This document shows, piece after piece, positions 1 to 9,117 of a stretch of DNA of 64,000 bases. Below the pieces are notes generated by a model. It saw nothing but the letters and a program-made list of their open reading frames with translations, did no database searches and was not told where the DNA came from. The translations under genes were made by a program, and so were the position numbers. Each line of letters begins with the position of its first letter. The first letter of the stretch is position 1. The DNA is from Acuticoccus kalidii. Lineage in GTDB: Bacteria; Pseudomonadota; Alphaproteobacteria; Rhizobiales; Amorphaceae. The stretch spans positions 62,001 to 126,000 of the forward strand of contig NZ_JAKGCS010000019.1 of NCBI RefSeq assembly GCF_021556395.1, given 5' to 3'.

Positions 1-718
1 TCATGATGTTCTCGGTGAGCGAGACGAAGCCGAGCGGCACGTTGCTGCTTCCTCCGACACAGGCGCATTTCAGCTCCCGCTTGTCGATATAGACCGCCTT
101 GAACACAGATACCGCGCCCACGGTGCCGATGAAGAGGGCGATCGGCGCGGCGACGACGGTGAGGACGCCCGCGATCATCAGGATGCCGGCGAGCGTCTCG
201 CCATAGGGGTAGAGATAGCCGTAGCGCACCCACCTGCGGGCGAGGAGGTCGTAGTTGAGGAACATCGTCGAGAAGCTCTCGACGTCCTGCAGCTTCTGGA
301 TACCGAGAAGGCACATCGCGATGGCGATGAACCACTCCGGCAGGCGGATCGTGAGGATCGTTCCGGTCGCGGCCCAGGCGACGGCGAGCGCCATCAGGAA
401 GGCGACCGCGAAGATCGCGATCACCGGGCGGTAGCTCGTCTCGGCCTTGTCGGGGCGAGCCACGCCGAAATAGGCGCGCGTCTCGTCATAGCCGCCGATC
501 CGCTCGCCATCGATATAGACCTGGGGTGTCGTCTCGACGCCCTCCCGGGCCTGGAAGGCGTCGGTCTCGGCGCGCGTCGTCAGCCAGTGATCGTCGATGC
601 GGTAGCCCTCGCGTTCGAGGAGGGCCTTCGTCTTGAGGCCGAAGGGGCAGAGATGGTCCTCCATCACCATGCGGTAAAGTGTGGCGCTCTTCTCCTTGGG
701 CGCGGTCGCAGTCGCCAT
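1..718 (-). CDS. Glutaredoxin-DoxX/MauE membrane fusion protein (3' end cut by window edge)
   Basis: The visible part is 239 codons reading off the left edge. The N-terminal third is a glutaredoxin fold: a CPFG active site at residues 24-27, the TPQVYIDG segment with its cis-proline, and a GGYDE glutathione-site motif. The rest is hydrophobic, with several membrane segments, and ends in a CACVGG motif followed by LTEN, as in MauE/DoxX-type redox membrane proteins. The predicted role is thiol-disulfide transfer coupled to a membrane partner; the substrate is unknown. The start is ATG at 718, just after an ACC context without a strong Shine-Dalgarno. The start of the divergent MFS gene lies about 150 bp away. 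Confidence 0.8.
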   Translation of the reverse strand, partial: MATATAPKEKSATLYRMVMEDHLCPFGLKTKALLEREGYRIDDHWLTTRAETDAFQAREGVETTPQVYIDGERIGGYDETRAYFGVARPDKAETSYRPVIAIFAVAFLMALAVAWAATGTILTIRLPEWFIAIAMCLLGIQKLQDVESFSTMFLNYDLLARRWVRYGYLYPYGETLAGILMIAGVLTVVAAPIALFIGTVGAVSVFKAVYIDKRELKCACVGGSSNVPLGFVSLTENIM

Positions 719-866
719 GGTACTCGCTCCATTGATGAAAAGGCGCATCGCCGTGGTGCGCGGTGTATGAGGCCAACGCCGTGCGGCGGTGTGGGTTCGG
801 GGCGGGGCGCCATTGTGTTTTGCGCCGCGCTCGGGTTCCGTGCCCGCAGTCCTGCGCCCAAAGGCA

Positions 867-2036
867 ATGTCTTTCCCTATGTCCAGCTCCCGTATCCTGG
901 CGGCGCTCGCGTTCATCGCCTTCGTCAGTCTCGGCCTTCCGGACGGTCTTCTCGGCGTCGCGTGGCCTTCGATCCGGACGGATTTCACGCGGCCGCTCGA
1001 TTCGCTCGGCACGCTCGTCGCGCTGACGACGATCGGCTATCTCGTGTCGAGCTTCATGAGCGGCGCGGTCATGCGCGTCCTGTCGATCGGCCTCGTTCTC
1101 GCTTTATCGACGGGGGCGGCGGCGACTGCGCTCCTCGGCTTCGCGTTCGCGCCGGCCTGGCCGGTCCTTCTCGCGTGCGGCCTTCTCGCCGGGCTCGGCG
1201 GCGGGGCGGTGGACGCCGCGCTCAACGCCTATGCCGCCCGCCATTTCGATGCGCGTTCGCTGAACTGGATGCACGCCTTTTATGGGGTCGGCGCGACCCT
1301 CGGGCCGATCATCGTGACGGCCGTGCTCGAAATGGGTCTTCAGTGGCAACGGGCCTATCTCGTCGTCGGGTCGGCTCAGCTGGCGCTCGCGATCACCTTC
1401 TTCCTGACTCGTGCGCGGTGGGGCGCCGCGCCGATGACGGTCGCGCATCAGCCGAAATCGGAACGGCTCGTTCACACGCTGAGCCGGCCGATCGTCTGGG
1501 CGGGCATGGCGGTCTTCTTCGTCTATGCAGGTGCGGAGGTCGCGACCGCGCAGTGGAGTTATTCGCTGCTCACCCTCGGGCGCGGGGTGGACGAGACGGC
1601 GGCCGGGCTCTTCGTGACGCTCTATTGGGCGAGCCTTGTCGCGGGCCGCGTCCTGTTCGGCATCGTGGCGCACCGGATCGCGCTCGTGCCGGCGCTGCGG
1701 GTCGCGATCATCGGCTCGATCGTCGGCGCGCTGCTCTTCTGGCTGGAGCCGACGCGGACACTGTCCCTCGTCGGCCTCATGACGATGGGGTTCCTGTTCG
1801 CGCCGGTGTTCGCTTCGCTGATCAGCCTCACGCCGGCCCGTGTCGGGCTCGCGCACGCCGACACGGCGATCGGCTTCCAGATCGCCGCCGCCGGCCTCGG
1901 CGCGGCGTGCCTGACGGGGCTGGTCGGCATCGGGGCGCAGGCCTTCGGGCTCGGGGCGATCGGCGTGTCGATCTTCCTCCTGACGCTCGTTTTATGGACG
2001 GCGTTCGAGCTCTTCATGTGGCGGCGCCCGGTCTGA
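867..2036 (+). CDS. MFS transporter
   Basis: A 389-residue, strongly hydrophobic protein with about twelve membrane segments. It carries the GLPDGLLGVAWPSIR pattern after the first segment, as in sugar-permease-like MFS members (fucose permease/YfkF type). The chosen start is ATG 867, preceded by AAAGG; the frame is open further upstream, but that stretch is Arg/Cys-rich and does not look like transporter sequence. A second Met at 879 is also possible. The substrate cannot be told from sequence. It converges on the dehydrogenase gene to the right with only 6 bp between the two stops and no hairpin terminator visible there. Confidence 0.85.
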   Translation: MSFPMSSSRILAALAFIAFVSLGLPDGLLGVAWPSIRTDFTRPLDSLGTLVALTTIGYLVSSFMSGAVMRVLSIGLVLALSTGAAATALLGFAFAPAWPVLLACGLLAGLGGGAVDAALNAYAARHFDARSLNWMHAFYGVGATLGPIIVTAVLEMGLQWQRAYLVVGSAQLALAITFFLTRARWGAAPMTVAHQPKSERLVHTLSRPIVWAGMAVFFVYAGAEVATAQWSYSLLTLGRGVDETAAGLFVTLYWASLVAGRVLFGIVAHRIALVPALRVAIIGSIVGALLFWLEPTRTLSLVGLMTMGFLFAPVFASLISLTPARVGLAHADTAIGFQIAAAGLGAACLTGLVGIGAQAFGLGAIGVSIFLLTLVLWTAFELFMWRRPV

Positions 2037-2042
2037 GCGCGG

Positions 2043-3062
2043 TCAATCGAAGGCGAGTTGGATCTTGATCGTCTTGTGCGGCTCGTTCTCGAAGAGCTCG
2101 AAGGCGGCGCGAGCATCCGCCGCGGGATAGGTCTGGGTGACCATGGCGGCAGGGGCGAGGGCGCCGGTTTCCAGCCAGTCGACCACCTTCGGCAAAAGCT
2201 TGCGATTGAGGCGGGACCCATAGACGGTCAACTCCTTGGAGTTGATCTGCTGCTGGATGATCGTTGTCGGCTGGGGCGAGAAGCCCATGATGGCGACCCG
2301 ACCGGCGGGCCCGGCGAGCCGGCAGGCGTCCTCCATCAGGGCCGGCACGCCCGCGCAGTCGATGACGAGGGTCGGGCCGAGACCGCCGTTCATCGCGCGC
2401 GCGAGGGCGTCGATATCGTCGACCCCGGTCCGGGCGGTGATGTCGGCGCCGAAGCGGGCCGCGCGTTCGAGACGGGCGCCGTCGGGATCGGCGATCATCA
2501 CCCGCGCCCCTTCGAGCTTGGCGACCTGAAGCATCGTGAGGCCGACCGTTCCGGCGCCGTAAAGGAGGACGTGATCGGTCGGGTCGCATCCGGTGCGCAG
2601 GAGCGCGTTCGCGGCGATCGAGAACGGCTCGGCGAGCGTTGCGACATCGAACGGCAGGTCGGGCGACACCTTGATCGCGTTGTCCGCCGGGAGCGTGACG
2701 AAGGGGCGGAAGCCGCCATCGCGATGAACGCCGATCACCTCGAGCCGGGCGCACACGTTCGATCGGCCGATCCGGCACGGATAGCAGACGCCGCAGCTCA
2801 CGACCGGATCGACGACCACGTGATCGCCTTCGCGCAGTCCCGTCACCCCGTCGCCGACGGTTTCGACGATGCCGCCGAACTCGTGACCGATGACGCGGGG
2901 ATAGGTCGCGTAGGGGTTCGTGCCGTGGAAAATGTGGAGGTCGGAGCCGCAAATGCCCCCGCGCACGATGCGCAGCATCACCTCACCGGGGGCGGGCGGG
3001 ATCGCCTCGCTCGGCACGAAATCGAGATGGTGGGGGGAGGTGACGGCGATCGCCATGGTCAT
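2043..3062 (-). CDS. Zinc-binding alcohol dehydrogenase (L-idonate/L-galactonate dehydrogenase-like)
   Basis: A 339-residue medium-chain dehydrogenase. Catalytic zinc ligands are Cys38 (GICGSD) and His60-Glu61 (GHEFGG). The structural zinc cysteines are at 90, 93, 96 and 104. The NAD(P) site is GAGTVG at 169-174 with an acidic residue (Asp192) ending the second strand, which favours NAD. The C-terminal ELTVYGSRLN pattern resembles the RspB/YjjN/idonate dehydrogenase group acting on polyols or sugar acids. The start ATG at 3062 has GAGGAAA upstream. It lies downstream of a short-chain dehydrogenase on the same strand but is separated by a terminator-like hairpin, so it is probably a separate unit. 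Confidence 0.9.
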   Translation of the reverse strand: MTMAIAVTSPHHLDFVPSEAIPPAPGEVMLRIVRGGICGSDLHIFHGTNPYATYPRVIGHEFGGIVETVGDGVTGLREGDHVVVDPVVSCGVCYPCRIGRSNVCARLEVIGVHRDGGFRPFVTLPADNAIKVSPDLPFDVATLAEPFSIAANALLRTGCDPTDHVLLYGAGTVGLTMLQVAKLEGARVMIADPDGARLERAARFGADITARTGVDDIDALARAMNGGLGPTLVIDCAGVPALMEDACRLAGPAGRVAIMGFSPQPTTIIQQQINSKELTVYGSRLNRKLLPKVVDWLETGALAPAAMVTQTYPAADARAAFELFENEPHKTIKIQLAFD

Positions 3063-3180
3063 GTCGGCGTTTCCTCTATCTTGGCGCACAGCGCCCGCCG
3101 ACTTTAGACGATCGGGTGAGCCGCGAAACGGGGCGCGGCACACGTGTGGGCGGGGCGGGGCGTCCCGCTGCCCCGAAACG

Positions 3181-3210
3181 AAAAAAAGCGCCGCTGGCGC
3201 GACGCTTTTT
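3181..3210 (-). terminator. Hairpin with A/T flanks downstream of the SDR gene
   Basis: AAAAAGCG at 3183-3190 pairs with CGCTTTTT at 3203-3210 around a GC-rich inner stem. Because it has an A run on one side and a T run on the other, it can act on either strand. It sits 25 bp past the stop of the short-chain dehydrogenase gene. Confidence 0.7.
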
Positions 3211-3234
3211 CCAGATCGTGTGGTCGGGGCTGGT

Positions 3235-3984
3235 TCAGCCGCGGCCGACGAACGGCATTTTCGTCGCCATGATGGTGAGGAACTGCGCGTTGGCGGAGGC
3301 GTCGATGCCGGCCATGTAGAGGACGGTGTCGGCGACCACCTGGACGTCCATCAGCGGCTCGACGCGGATTTCGCCGTCGGCCTGGGGCACGCCCTTCGCC
3401 ATGCGGGCGGCCATGTCGGTCATCGCGTTGCCGATATCGATCTGGCCGCAGGCGATGTCGAACTGGCGACCGTCGAGGCTGATCGACTTGGTGAGGCCCG
3501 TGATGCCGTGCTTGGAGGCGGTGTAGGCCGCCGAGCCGGGACGGGGGGCGTGGGCCGAGATCGAGCCGTTGTTGATGATGCGGCCGCCGCGCGGGTTCTG
3601 ATCGCGCATCATGCGGAAGGCACGGTTCGCCATCAGGAAGGCGCCGTCGAGGTCGACCGACACCACATGGCGCCACTGGTCATATTCGATATCGCCGAAA
3701 TTGGTGGTCGGGATGTTGTTGCCGGCGTTGTTGAAGAGAACGTCGATCCGGCCATAGCGCTCGCGGATTGCCGCGAAGAGGGCGTCGACCGTCGCCGGAT
3801 CGGTGGCGTCGCAGGCAAAGGGCATCACTTCGCCGCTCGCCTCGGCGGCGACCGCATCGAGCTTGTCCTGGCCACGGGCCGCGATGACCACCTTGGCGCC
3901 GTTTTTGGCGAGCGTCAGGGCGCACGCCTTGCCGATGCCTTGGCTCGCCCCGGTCACGAGAATTACTTTGCCTTCGACTCCCAC
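3235..3984 (-). CDS. SDR family oxidoreductase
   Basis: A 249-residue short-chain dehydrogenase/reductase. The cofactor motif TGASQGIG is at 11-18 and NNAG at 85-88. The catalytic set is Ser141/143, Tyr154 and Lys158 (YTASK). The start is the GTG at 3984, because GGAGGAT lies 6 bases upstream; an upstream ATG at 4044 would add 20 residues with no family resemblance. The frame and length are typical of a classical SDR acting on a hydroxyl/keto substrate. No partner gene identifies the substrate. Confidence 0.9.
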   Translation of the reverse strand: MGVEGKVILVTGASQGIGKACALTLAKNGAKVVIAARGQDKLDAVAAEASGEVMPFACDATDPATVDALFAAIRERYGRIDVLFNNAGNNIPTTNFGDIEYDQWRHVVSVDLDGAFLMANRAFRMMRDQNPRGGRIINNGSISAHAPRPGSAAYTASKHGITGLTKSISLDGRQFDIACGQIDIGNAMTDMAARMAKGVPQADGEIRVEPLMDVQVVADTVLYMAGIDASANAQFLTIMATKMPFVGRG

Positions 3985-4071
3985 GGTCGCATCCTCCAAT
4001 ATGATTCTGACCCGTGGGTTAGGCCGTTCGTCGCGGCAGATCAATCTCTGCCGCGACGTTTCAGCGAGGAT

Positions 4072-4380
4072 TTATGCGGGTTCGCCGACCGGCTGTGGCG
4101 GCACGACGGTCCACGCCTCACCCGCCCCGAGGACGCAGGATCGGCCCGATGGTAGCGTGATCAACGCGGTCCACGAGCCGTTCGGCGAGGCGTAGAGTTC
4201 GAGAATGCGCTTGTTGTTTTGCAGACCGAACGAGCGCTGCGTCTCACCGAATTTGCGCGACAGGATCTCGATGATCTCGTTGCGGTTCTTGCAGACGGTG
4301 GTGGCGGCTTGGGCCGGGATCGACGCCGTCGCCAGGATCAGGGTCGCGGCGAGGCAGGCGGATAGACGAGCTGACCGCAT
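4072..4380 (-). CDS. Small secreted hypothetical protein
   Basis: 102 residues with a clear Sec signal peptide (MRSARLSACLAATLILA..., cleavage expected after AQA near residue 25). The mature part has two cysteines, about 50 residues apart, that could form one disulfide, plus a GSWTALITLPSG segment. This resembles small periplasmic proteins of unknown function common in Rhizobiales. It reads as a single gene; the 215 bp to the glycosyltransferase stop on its upstream side hold no further gene that I can support. Confidence 0.75.
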   Translation of the reverse strand: MRSARLSACLAATLILATASIPAQAATTVCKNRNEIIEILSRKFGETQRSFGLQNNKRILELYASPNGSWTALITLPSGRSCVLGAGEAWTVVPPQPVGEPA

Positions 4381-4595
4381 GGCGGCTTCCTTTCTATCGC
4401 TGGCGGCCGTCGCTCCGCGCGCCGCCTAACGGGTCCGAGATGTCATAGGTCGTTTATCGCGTTTAAACTCTAGATTGCGCTTGGTGGCCCGAGGATAACC
4501 TGACGGACATCGCCGTGGCGGCCATCGACATCGCGCCCCGGTGGCGTGCATCGCCAACGGAAGCCTCCCTTGGATTGTTCGAGCGGAGCGGCTGC

Positions 4596-5810
4596 CTATA
4601 GCGGCGGCCGCTCACCATTCGCCACAGCCTGCATCATCGCCCATTGGCGGGGCAGAATGTGGGGCAACGCATACTCGTCCACGATCGTGCGCCGGCTTAC
4701 TTGCCCTAAGCTTGTGCAGTCGACGTCGCCGCGCAAGATCTCATCAATTCGTTCGGCGATATCGTCCACATCAAAGAAATCGGCGAGGATCCCGTTCTCG
4801 CCATGGCGGACCAATTCCTCCACCGGCGGGGTCTTCGAGCCGACGATCACCGCGCCCGTCGCCATCGCCTCCAGCATCGACCAGGACAGGACGAAGGGGA
4901 CGGTGAGGTAAACGTGCGCGCGGGTGATTCGGAACATGTCGCGCAGCGTCGGGAGCGGGACGAGACCCATGAAATGGACCCGCGAGGTGTCGAGATCGAG
5001 CGTCGCGAGGGCGTGCTCGCGGTGGGTCTTGCCGTCCTCACGGGTGCGGCCATAGGCGGTGCGGTCCTGCCCGGCGATGAGGACATGAAGGTTCGGGCGC
5101 CGCTTTTGGAGCTTTTCCACCGCCGCCATGAATTGTGGAAAGCCGCGATAGGGCTCCATGCCGCGTGCGACGTAGGTGATCACCTCGTCGTCCTCCGTGA
5201 AGGTGCGGTCGCCGACGGTGACGCGCGCGGGGCCGGGGCAGAAAAAGTCGGTGTCGACGCCCTCGTGCAGGACGCTGATATTGTGCCTCAAATGCGGAGG
5301 GAACTGACGCCGCTGCCACTCGGTCGGCGAGGTGCCCCAATCCATCGAAGCGAGGTCGAGGAGGACGGGGACATTCTTGAAATGCGCCCGCGCGGCGACG
5401 TTATGGTCGATCTCTTCGAGGAAATCGGTGTCGCTCCCCCGCGGCTGATAGTACCACTCGAACAGGCTGAGGAGCTTCGTCTGCGGCCACAATTCCTTGA
5501 TCAGCAGCGACGGTCCCCAGCCCGAATGGGCGCAGACGAGATCCGGCGTCCACCCTGATTTCTTCAGCGAATAGAGCGCCTGAAACGCGGCCTGCGCGGT
5601 GAGGACGGCACGCTCGGTGACGATGAGCATCGGATGGATCGCGGGGGTCACCTCGCGGTGCAGCGCGTAGTCGATCCGGCGAATGCCGAATTGTTGGGCA
5701 TTCGACTTCAACGTTCCGGCCAACATCTCGACCCCGTCGACGGACTTGAGGTGTTGGGCGATCCGGCGGTACTGGCCAGGGAAGTTGTTGTGCAGGAACA
5801 GGATTCGCAT
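4596..5810 (-). CDS. Glycosyltransferase family 4 protein
   Basis: 404 residues. The N-terminus MRILFLHNNFPGQYRRIA is the signature of the family-4 group-3 donor/acceptor domain (Glyco_trans_4_3). The C-terminal GT-B half carries the sugar-nucleotide region: YVARGMEPYRG, HFMGLVPLPTLRDMF and a Glu-bearing SMLEAMATGA stretch. It is probably a retaining transferase building a cell-surface or exopolysaccharide glycan. The start ATG at 5810 is chosen because the frame's upstream extension lacks homology-like sequence. It is divergent from pdhC with about 180 bp between them. Confidence 0.85.
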   Translation of the reverse strand: MRILFLHNNFPGQYRRIAQHLKSVDGVEMLAGTLKSNAQQFGIRRIDYALHREVTPAIHPMLIVTERAVLTAQAAFQALYSLKKSGWTPDLVCAHSGWGPSLLIKELWPQTKLLSLFEWYYQPRGSDTDFLEEIDHNVAARAHFKNVPVLLDLASMDWGTSPTEWQRRQFPPHLRHNISVLHEGVDTDFFCPGPARVTVGDRTFTEDDEVITYVARGMEPYRGFPQFMAAVEKLQKRRPNLHVLIAGQDRTAYGRTREDGKTHREHALATLDLDTSRVHFMGLVPLPTLRDMFRITRAHVYLTVPFVLSWSMLEAMATGAVIVGSKTPPVEELVRHGENGILADFFDVDDIAERIDEILRGDVDCTSLGQVSRRTIVDEYALPHILPRQWAMMQAVANGERPPL

Positions 5811-5991
5811 GAGGGCGATCTCTAACAGGGCTGGTCGAGCTCGGTCGATTCGGGGTGGTCGCGACGATGATGCATAAGAGCACGTCGTTTGCGCCATCTT
5901 GCAATCAGAGACGCCTTCTAGGACAGTCCAACCGGCGCACGGCCCCTAAGGGTGCGCGGTCTTGCACCCAAGGACACATGCGAGGACGTCC

Positions 5992-7368
5992 ATGCCTACC
6001 CCGATTCTGATGCCTGCTCTGTCGCCGACCATGGAGGCCGGTACGCTGGCCAAATGGCTCGTGAAGGAGGGCGACACGGTCTCCTCCGGCGACGTGATCG
6101 CAGAGATCGAGACCGACAAGGCCACCATGGAGGTCGAAGCCGTCGACGAGGGCGTCGTCGGCAAGATTCTCGTCGGCGAAGGCACGGCGGACGTTCCGGT
6201 GAACGAGCCGATCGCGCTGCTTCTCGGAGAAGGCGAGGACGCGAAGGATCTCGACGGTGCCGCCGCGTCGAAGCCGGCCAAGGCCGAGGCGCCGAAAGAG
6301 AGCGCGGCGAAGGAAGAGACCGCACCCGGTGGCGCGGCCGACGCGACGCGCACCTCCGCGAATGGTGCCGCCGCCCCGGCGTCCGCGCCGTCCCCGGCAA
6401 AATCCTCCGGTGAGCGCGTGTTCGCTTCCCCGCTCGCCAAACGGATTGCCGAAGAGGCGGGGCTCGACATCTCGGCGATCGATGGTACCGGCCCGCACGG
6501 CCGTATCGTGAAGCGCGACGTCGAAGAGGCGAAGGCGTCGGGTGGGGCGAAAGCCGCCAAGCCCGAGGCCGCGCCCGCCGCCGCCGGGAAGGCTCCGGCC
6601 GCCGCAGCCGCCGCGCCCGCCGGCATGTCGGACGATCAGATCCGCGCCATGTACGAGGCGGGCACCTATCGCGAGATCCCGCACGACGGGATGCGCAAGA
6701 CGATTGCCCGCCGCCTGACCGAATCGAAGCAGACCGTCCCCCATTTCTACCTGACGGTCGATGTCGAGCTCGACGCCCTCCTCAAGGTCCGGGGCGAATT
6801 GAACGCCGCCGCGCCGACCGACGAGAACGGCAAGCCGGCCTACAAGCTTTCGGTCAACGACTTCGTCATCAAGGCGATGGGCCTCGCGCTGAAGGCCGTG
6901 CCGATGGCGAACGCGACCTACACCTCCACCGCGCGCCTCGTCCATGAAGGCGGGGTCGATGTCGGCGTCGCCGTCGCGATCCCCGACGGGCTCATCACCC
7001 CGGTCGTGCGCAAGGCCGACCAGAAGACGCTCTCCACCATCTCCAACGAGATGAAGGATCTTGCCAAGCGCGCGCGGGACAAGAAGTTGCAGCCGTCCGA
7101 ATATCAGGGCGGCGCGACGGCGGTGTCCAATCTCGGCATGTTCGGCATCAAGGACTTCGCCGCCGTCATCAATCCGCCGCACGGCTCGATCCTCGCGGTC
7201 GGCGAAGGCTCGCCGCGTCCGGTGGTGAAGGATGGCGCGCTCGCGATCGCAACGGTGATGACCGTGACGCTCTCCGTCGATCACCGCGTGGTCGATGGCG
7301 CGCTCGGCGCGGAAGTTCTCCAGTCCTTCAAGGCGCTGATCGAATCGCCGATGCGCCTCTTCGTCTGA
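5992..7368 (+). CDS. pdhC: Pyruvate dehydrogenase E2, dihydrolipoamide acetyltransferase
   Basis: 458 residues in the classic order. A lipoyl domain with the lipoylated Lys43 (ETDKA) is followed by an Ala/Pro/Lys linker (about 85-140), a peripheral E1/E3-binding domain (about 143-178, [16 protein letters not shown]...), a second Ala/Pro linker and the catalytic acetyltransferase core. The core active site DHRVVDG starts at residue 430 (His431). [11 protein letters not shown] at the N-terminus marks pyruvate rather than 2-oxoglutarate specificity. The start has GAGGA six bases upstream. pdhA and pdhB, normally immediately upstream in Rhizobiales, are absent here, and the E3 gene lies 4.6 kb downstream. 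Confidence 0.95.
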   Translation: MPTPILMPALSPTMEAGTLAKWLVKEGDTVSSGDVIAEIETDKATMEVEAVDEGVVGKILVGEGTADVPVNEPIALLLGEGEDAKDLDGAAASKPAKAEAPKESAAKEETAPGGAADATRTSANGAAAPASAPSPAKSSGERVFASPLAKRIAEEAGLDISAIDGTGPHGRIVKRDVEEAKASGGAKAAKPEAAPAAAGKAPAAAAAAPAGMSDDQIRAMYEAGTYREIPHDGMRKTIARRLTESKQTVPHFYLTVDVELDALLKVRGELNAAAPTDENGKPAYKLSVNDFVIKAMGLALKAVPMANATYTSTARLVHEGGVDVGVAVAIPDGLITPVVRKADQKTLSTISNEMKDLAKRARDKKLQPSEYQGGATAVSNLGMFGIKDFAAVINPPHGSILAVGEGSPRPVVKDGALAIATVMTVTLSVDHRVVDGALGAEVLQSFKALIESPMRLFV

Positions 7369-7420
7369 GGCTCCGGCCCGGCGCCCGTGCGCCGGGCGCC
7401 TCCATCGTCGCAAAATCAGC

Positions 7421-7451
7421 AAAGCCCGCCGCGCCCGTCGCGGCGGGCTTT
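7421..7451. terminator. Bidirectional rho-independent terminator between pdhC and glycosyltransferase
   Basis: AAAGCCCGCCGCG at 7421-7433 pairs with CGCGGCGGGCTTT up to 7451 around a short loop. It lies between two convergent genes and serves both. Confidence 0.8.
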
Positions 7452-7463
7452 CGCGTGCCGGGG

Positions 7464-8663
7464 TCAGCGCGAGGCGAGTGCGAGGAGCGTGTCCGTCACC
7501 GCCTCGAAATGCGCATCCCACCCTTGGGGCGGCACGATGGCGGCGGCCTTCTCGGCGACGAGGGCCGGATCGCGCGCATAGGCGAGGATCGCCTCGCGCC
7601 AGCCGAGTCCGTCGAGCGGTGATAGGAACAGCGTTGACGGCCCGCCGATCTCGCGGTGCGGCGCAATATCGGAGGCGATCACCGGAACGCCCATCACGTG
7701 CGCCTCGACGATCGGCAGCCCGAAGCCTTCCACGAAGGACGGCGTCAGGAGCGCCCGCGCCCCGGCGAGATGCCGCGCGACGTCGGTATCGCTGAGGCCG
7801 CCGGTCGCCGTCACGTGCGGCTGTAGCGCGTCGCACCGCTCGATGAGGTCGATCGCCGTGCCGTCGCCGCCGCGCTTGCCGATCACCATGAGATGCGGCG
7901 GATCGGGTTCACGCGCCACGATATCGCGCCAGACGTGGAGGAGCATCGCGAGATTCTTGCGCCGCTCAACACTCGACAGGTGCACGAAGGTCGGCCGGTC
8001 GGGGATGATCGGATCATCCGTCTTCACGAGCCCCGGCGCGACATGGACGACCGACGACCCGAAGTCGGCGTCGGGATAGAGCGCATGAAGCACCGACTGC
8101 GTCGCGGCCGACACGGTGAACACGTGGTCGGCGTGCGCCGCGAGGGTGTGGAGGCGCCGCTCGTGCAGCGCGCTCGCCCGCGCCGTCTCGTATTCGGGAT
8201 GGGTGATCGGGATGAGATCGTGGAGAAGGGCGGCGAAGGGGCCGGGCAGATCGGCAAAGCGCGCCGCATCGTCGAGCCCGTCATGGCTGACATTGAGCGT
8301 CACGTTGGGCGCGCCGTCGGCATCGAGCGCCTTCGCGCCGCGCAGCAGCGAGAGGTGGCGCGTGCGGCCCGCGACACGCTCGGCCCCGAAGCGGAGAGGC
8401 GAGCGCCCGGCGCGGCCGAATTGCGGCGGCCGTCCGGACGTCCAGCGCGCCTCGAGCGTCGCGAGGACATGCTCGAGCGCACCGTCTCGCAGCATCACGA
8501 GACGGTGGCTCCAGCGTGTGACCGGGCGCACGGTGAAGGCGGTTTGCGTCCCGGCCCAGCGGGCGTACATCAGATCGATGCGGTCGATACCGGTCGGCCC
8601 GCCAAAATGCTCATAGCGGCGGACGAGACGGCTGACGTCGAGGAAAAGGACCGGGCGGCGCAT
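7464..8663 (-). CDS. Glycosyltransferase family 1/GT4 (GT-B fold)
   Basis: 399 residues. The N-terminal MRRPVLFLDVSRLVRRYEH and GPTGIDRIDL segments match the acceptor half of GT4 mannosyl/glucosyltransferases. The C-terminal half carries FVHLSSVERRKNL and the EX7E donor-site motif in FVEGFGLPIVEAHVMG. It probably adds a sugar to a surface polysaccharide, but donor and acceptor are not predictable. It is separated by about 100 bp from a divergent gene for a small secreted protein. No other polysaccharide genes surround it, so this is a lone transferase like the one at 4.6-5.8 kb. Confidence 0.85.
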   Translation of the reverse strand: MRRPVLFLDVSRLVRRYEHFGGPTGIDRIDLMYARWAGTQTAFTVRPVTRWSHRLVMLRDGALEHVLATLEARWTSGRPPQFGRAGRSPLRFGAERVAGRTRHLSLLRGAKALDADGAPNVTLNVSHDGLDDAARFADLPGPFAALLHDLIPITHPEYETARASALHERRLHTLAAHADHVFTVSAATQSVLHALYPDADFGSSVVHVAPGLVKTDDPIIPDRPTFVHLSSVERRKNLAMLLHVWRDIVAREPDPPHLMVIGKRGGDGTAIDLIERCDALQPHVTATGGLSDTDVARHLAGARALLTPSFVEGFGLPIVEAHVMGVPVIASDIAPHREIGGPSTLFLSPLDGLGWREAILAYARDPALVAEKAAAIVPPQGWDAHFEAVTDTLLALASR

Positions 8664-8767
8664 GGATGTTGGAGTTGGGGCTGCCGCGAGGCGCCCGTCA
8701 AGTGAACCGTGCGCAACCGGCGCGCATTGAGGACGAAAACTGAGGACGAACGGGCAGGAGACGCGCC

Positions 8768-9109
8768 ATGAGGGTCACGACCGTTGCCCGGATCGCTCGG
8801 CAGACCGCCCGGCCGATCGCCGTCGCGCTCCTCCCGGTTATCGTCCTCGCGTTCGCTGCCGCGCCCGCCGAGGCCCGGCCGGACACGCGGACGATGACCT
8901 GCGAGGCGGTGAACGGCTTCATCCAAAAGGAGGGCGCCGTGGTGATGACAACGGGGCGCTACACCTTCCGCCGCTTCGTCGCGAATCGCGCCTATTGCGA
9001 CCCCTGGCAGTGGGCGCAGCCGGAATATGCGCCCACCCGCGACACGCCGAAATGCCCGGTCTTCGGCGTCTGCTATGATCCGCCGATCGACTTTCACACC
9101 TTCGACTGA
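8768..9109 (+). CDS. Small secreted hypothetical protein with four cysteines
   Basis: 113 residues. A basic N-terminus and a long hydrophobic stretch (about 17-35) ending AEA form a signal peptide. The mature domain of about 75 residues has four cysteines (in TCEAV, YCDPW, KCPVF, VCYDP), enough for two disulfides. An AGGAGACGCGCC ribosome site precedes the ATG. It is followed after 8 bp by a secreted serine protease gene, so the two are probably co-transcribed and co-exported. No family could be named. Confidence 0.7.
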   Translation: MRVTTVARIARQTARPIAVALLPVIVLAFAAAPAEARPDTRTMTCEAVNGFIQKEGAVVMTTGRYTFRRFVANRAYCDPWQWAQPEYAPTRDTPKCPVFGVCYDPPIDFHTFD

Positions 9110-9117
9110 GCGCAGCC

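Noticed and set aside
587-2068. A 493-codon plus-strand frame overlapping the MFS gene
   Set aside because: It is out of phase with the clear transporter frame and very Arg-rich.
5905-7836. A 643-codon minus-strand frame opposite pdhC
   Set aside because: It is antisense to an unambiguous E2 gene and has low-complexity Arg/Gly/Asp content.
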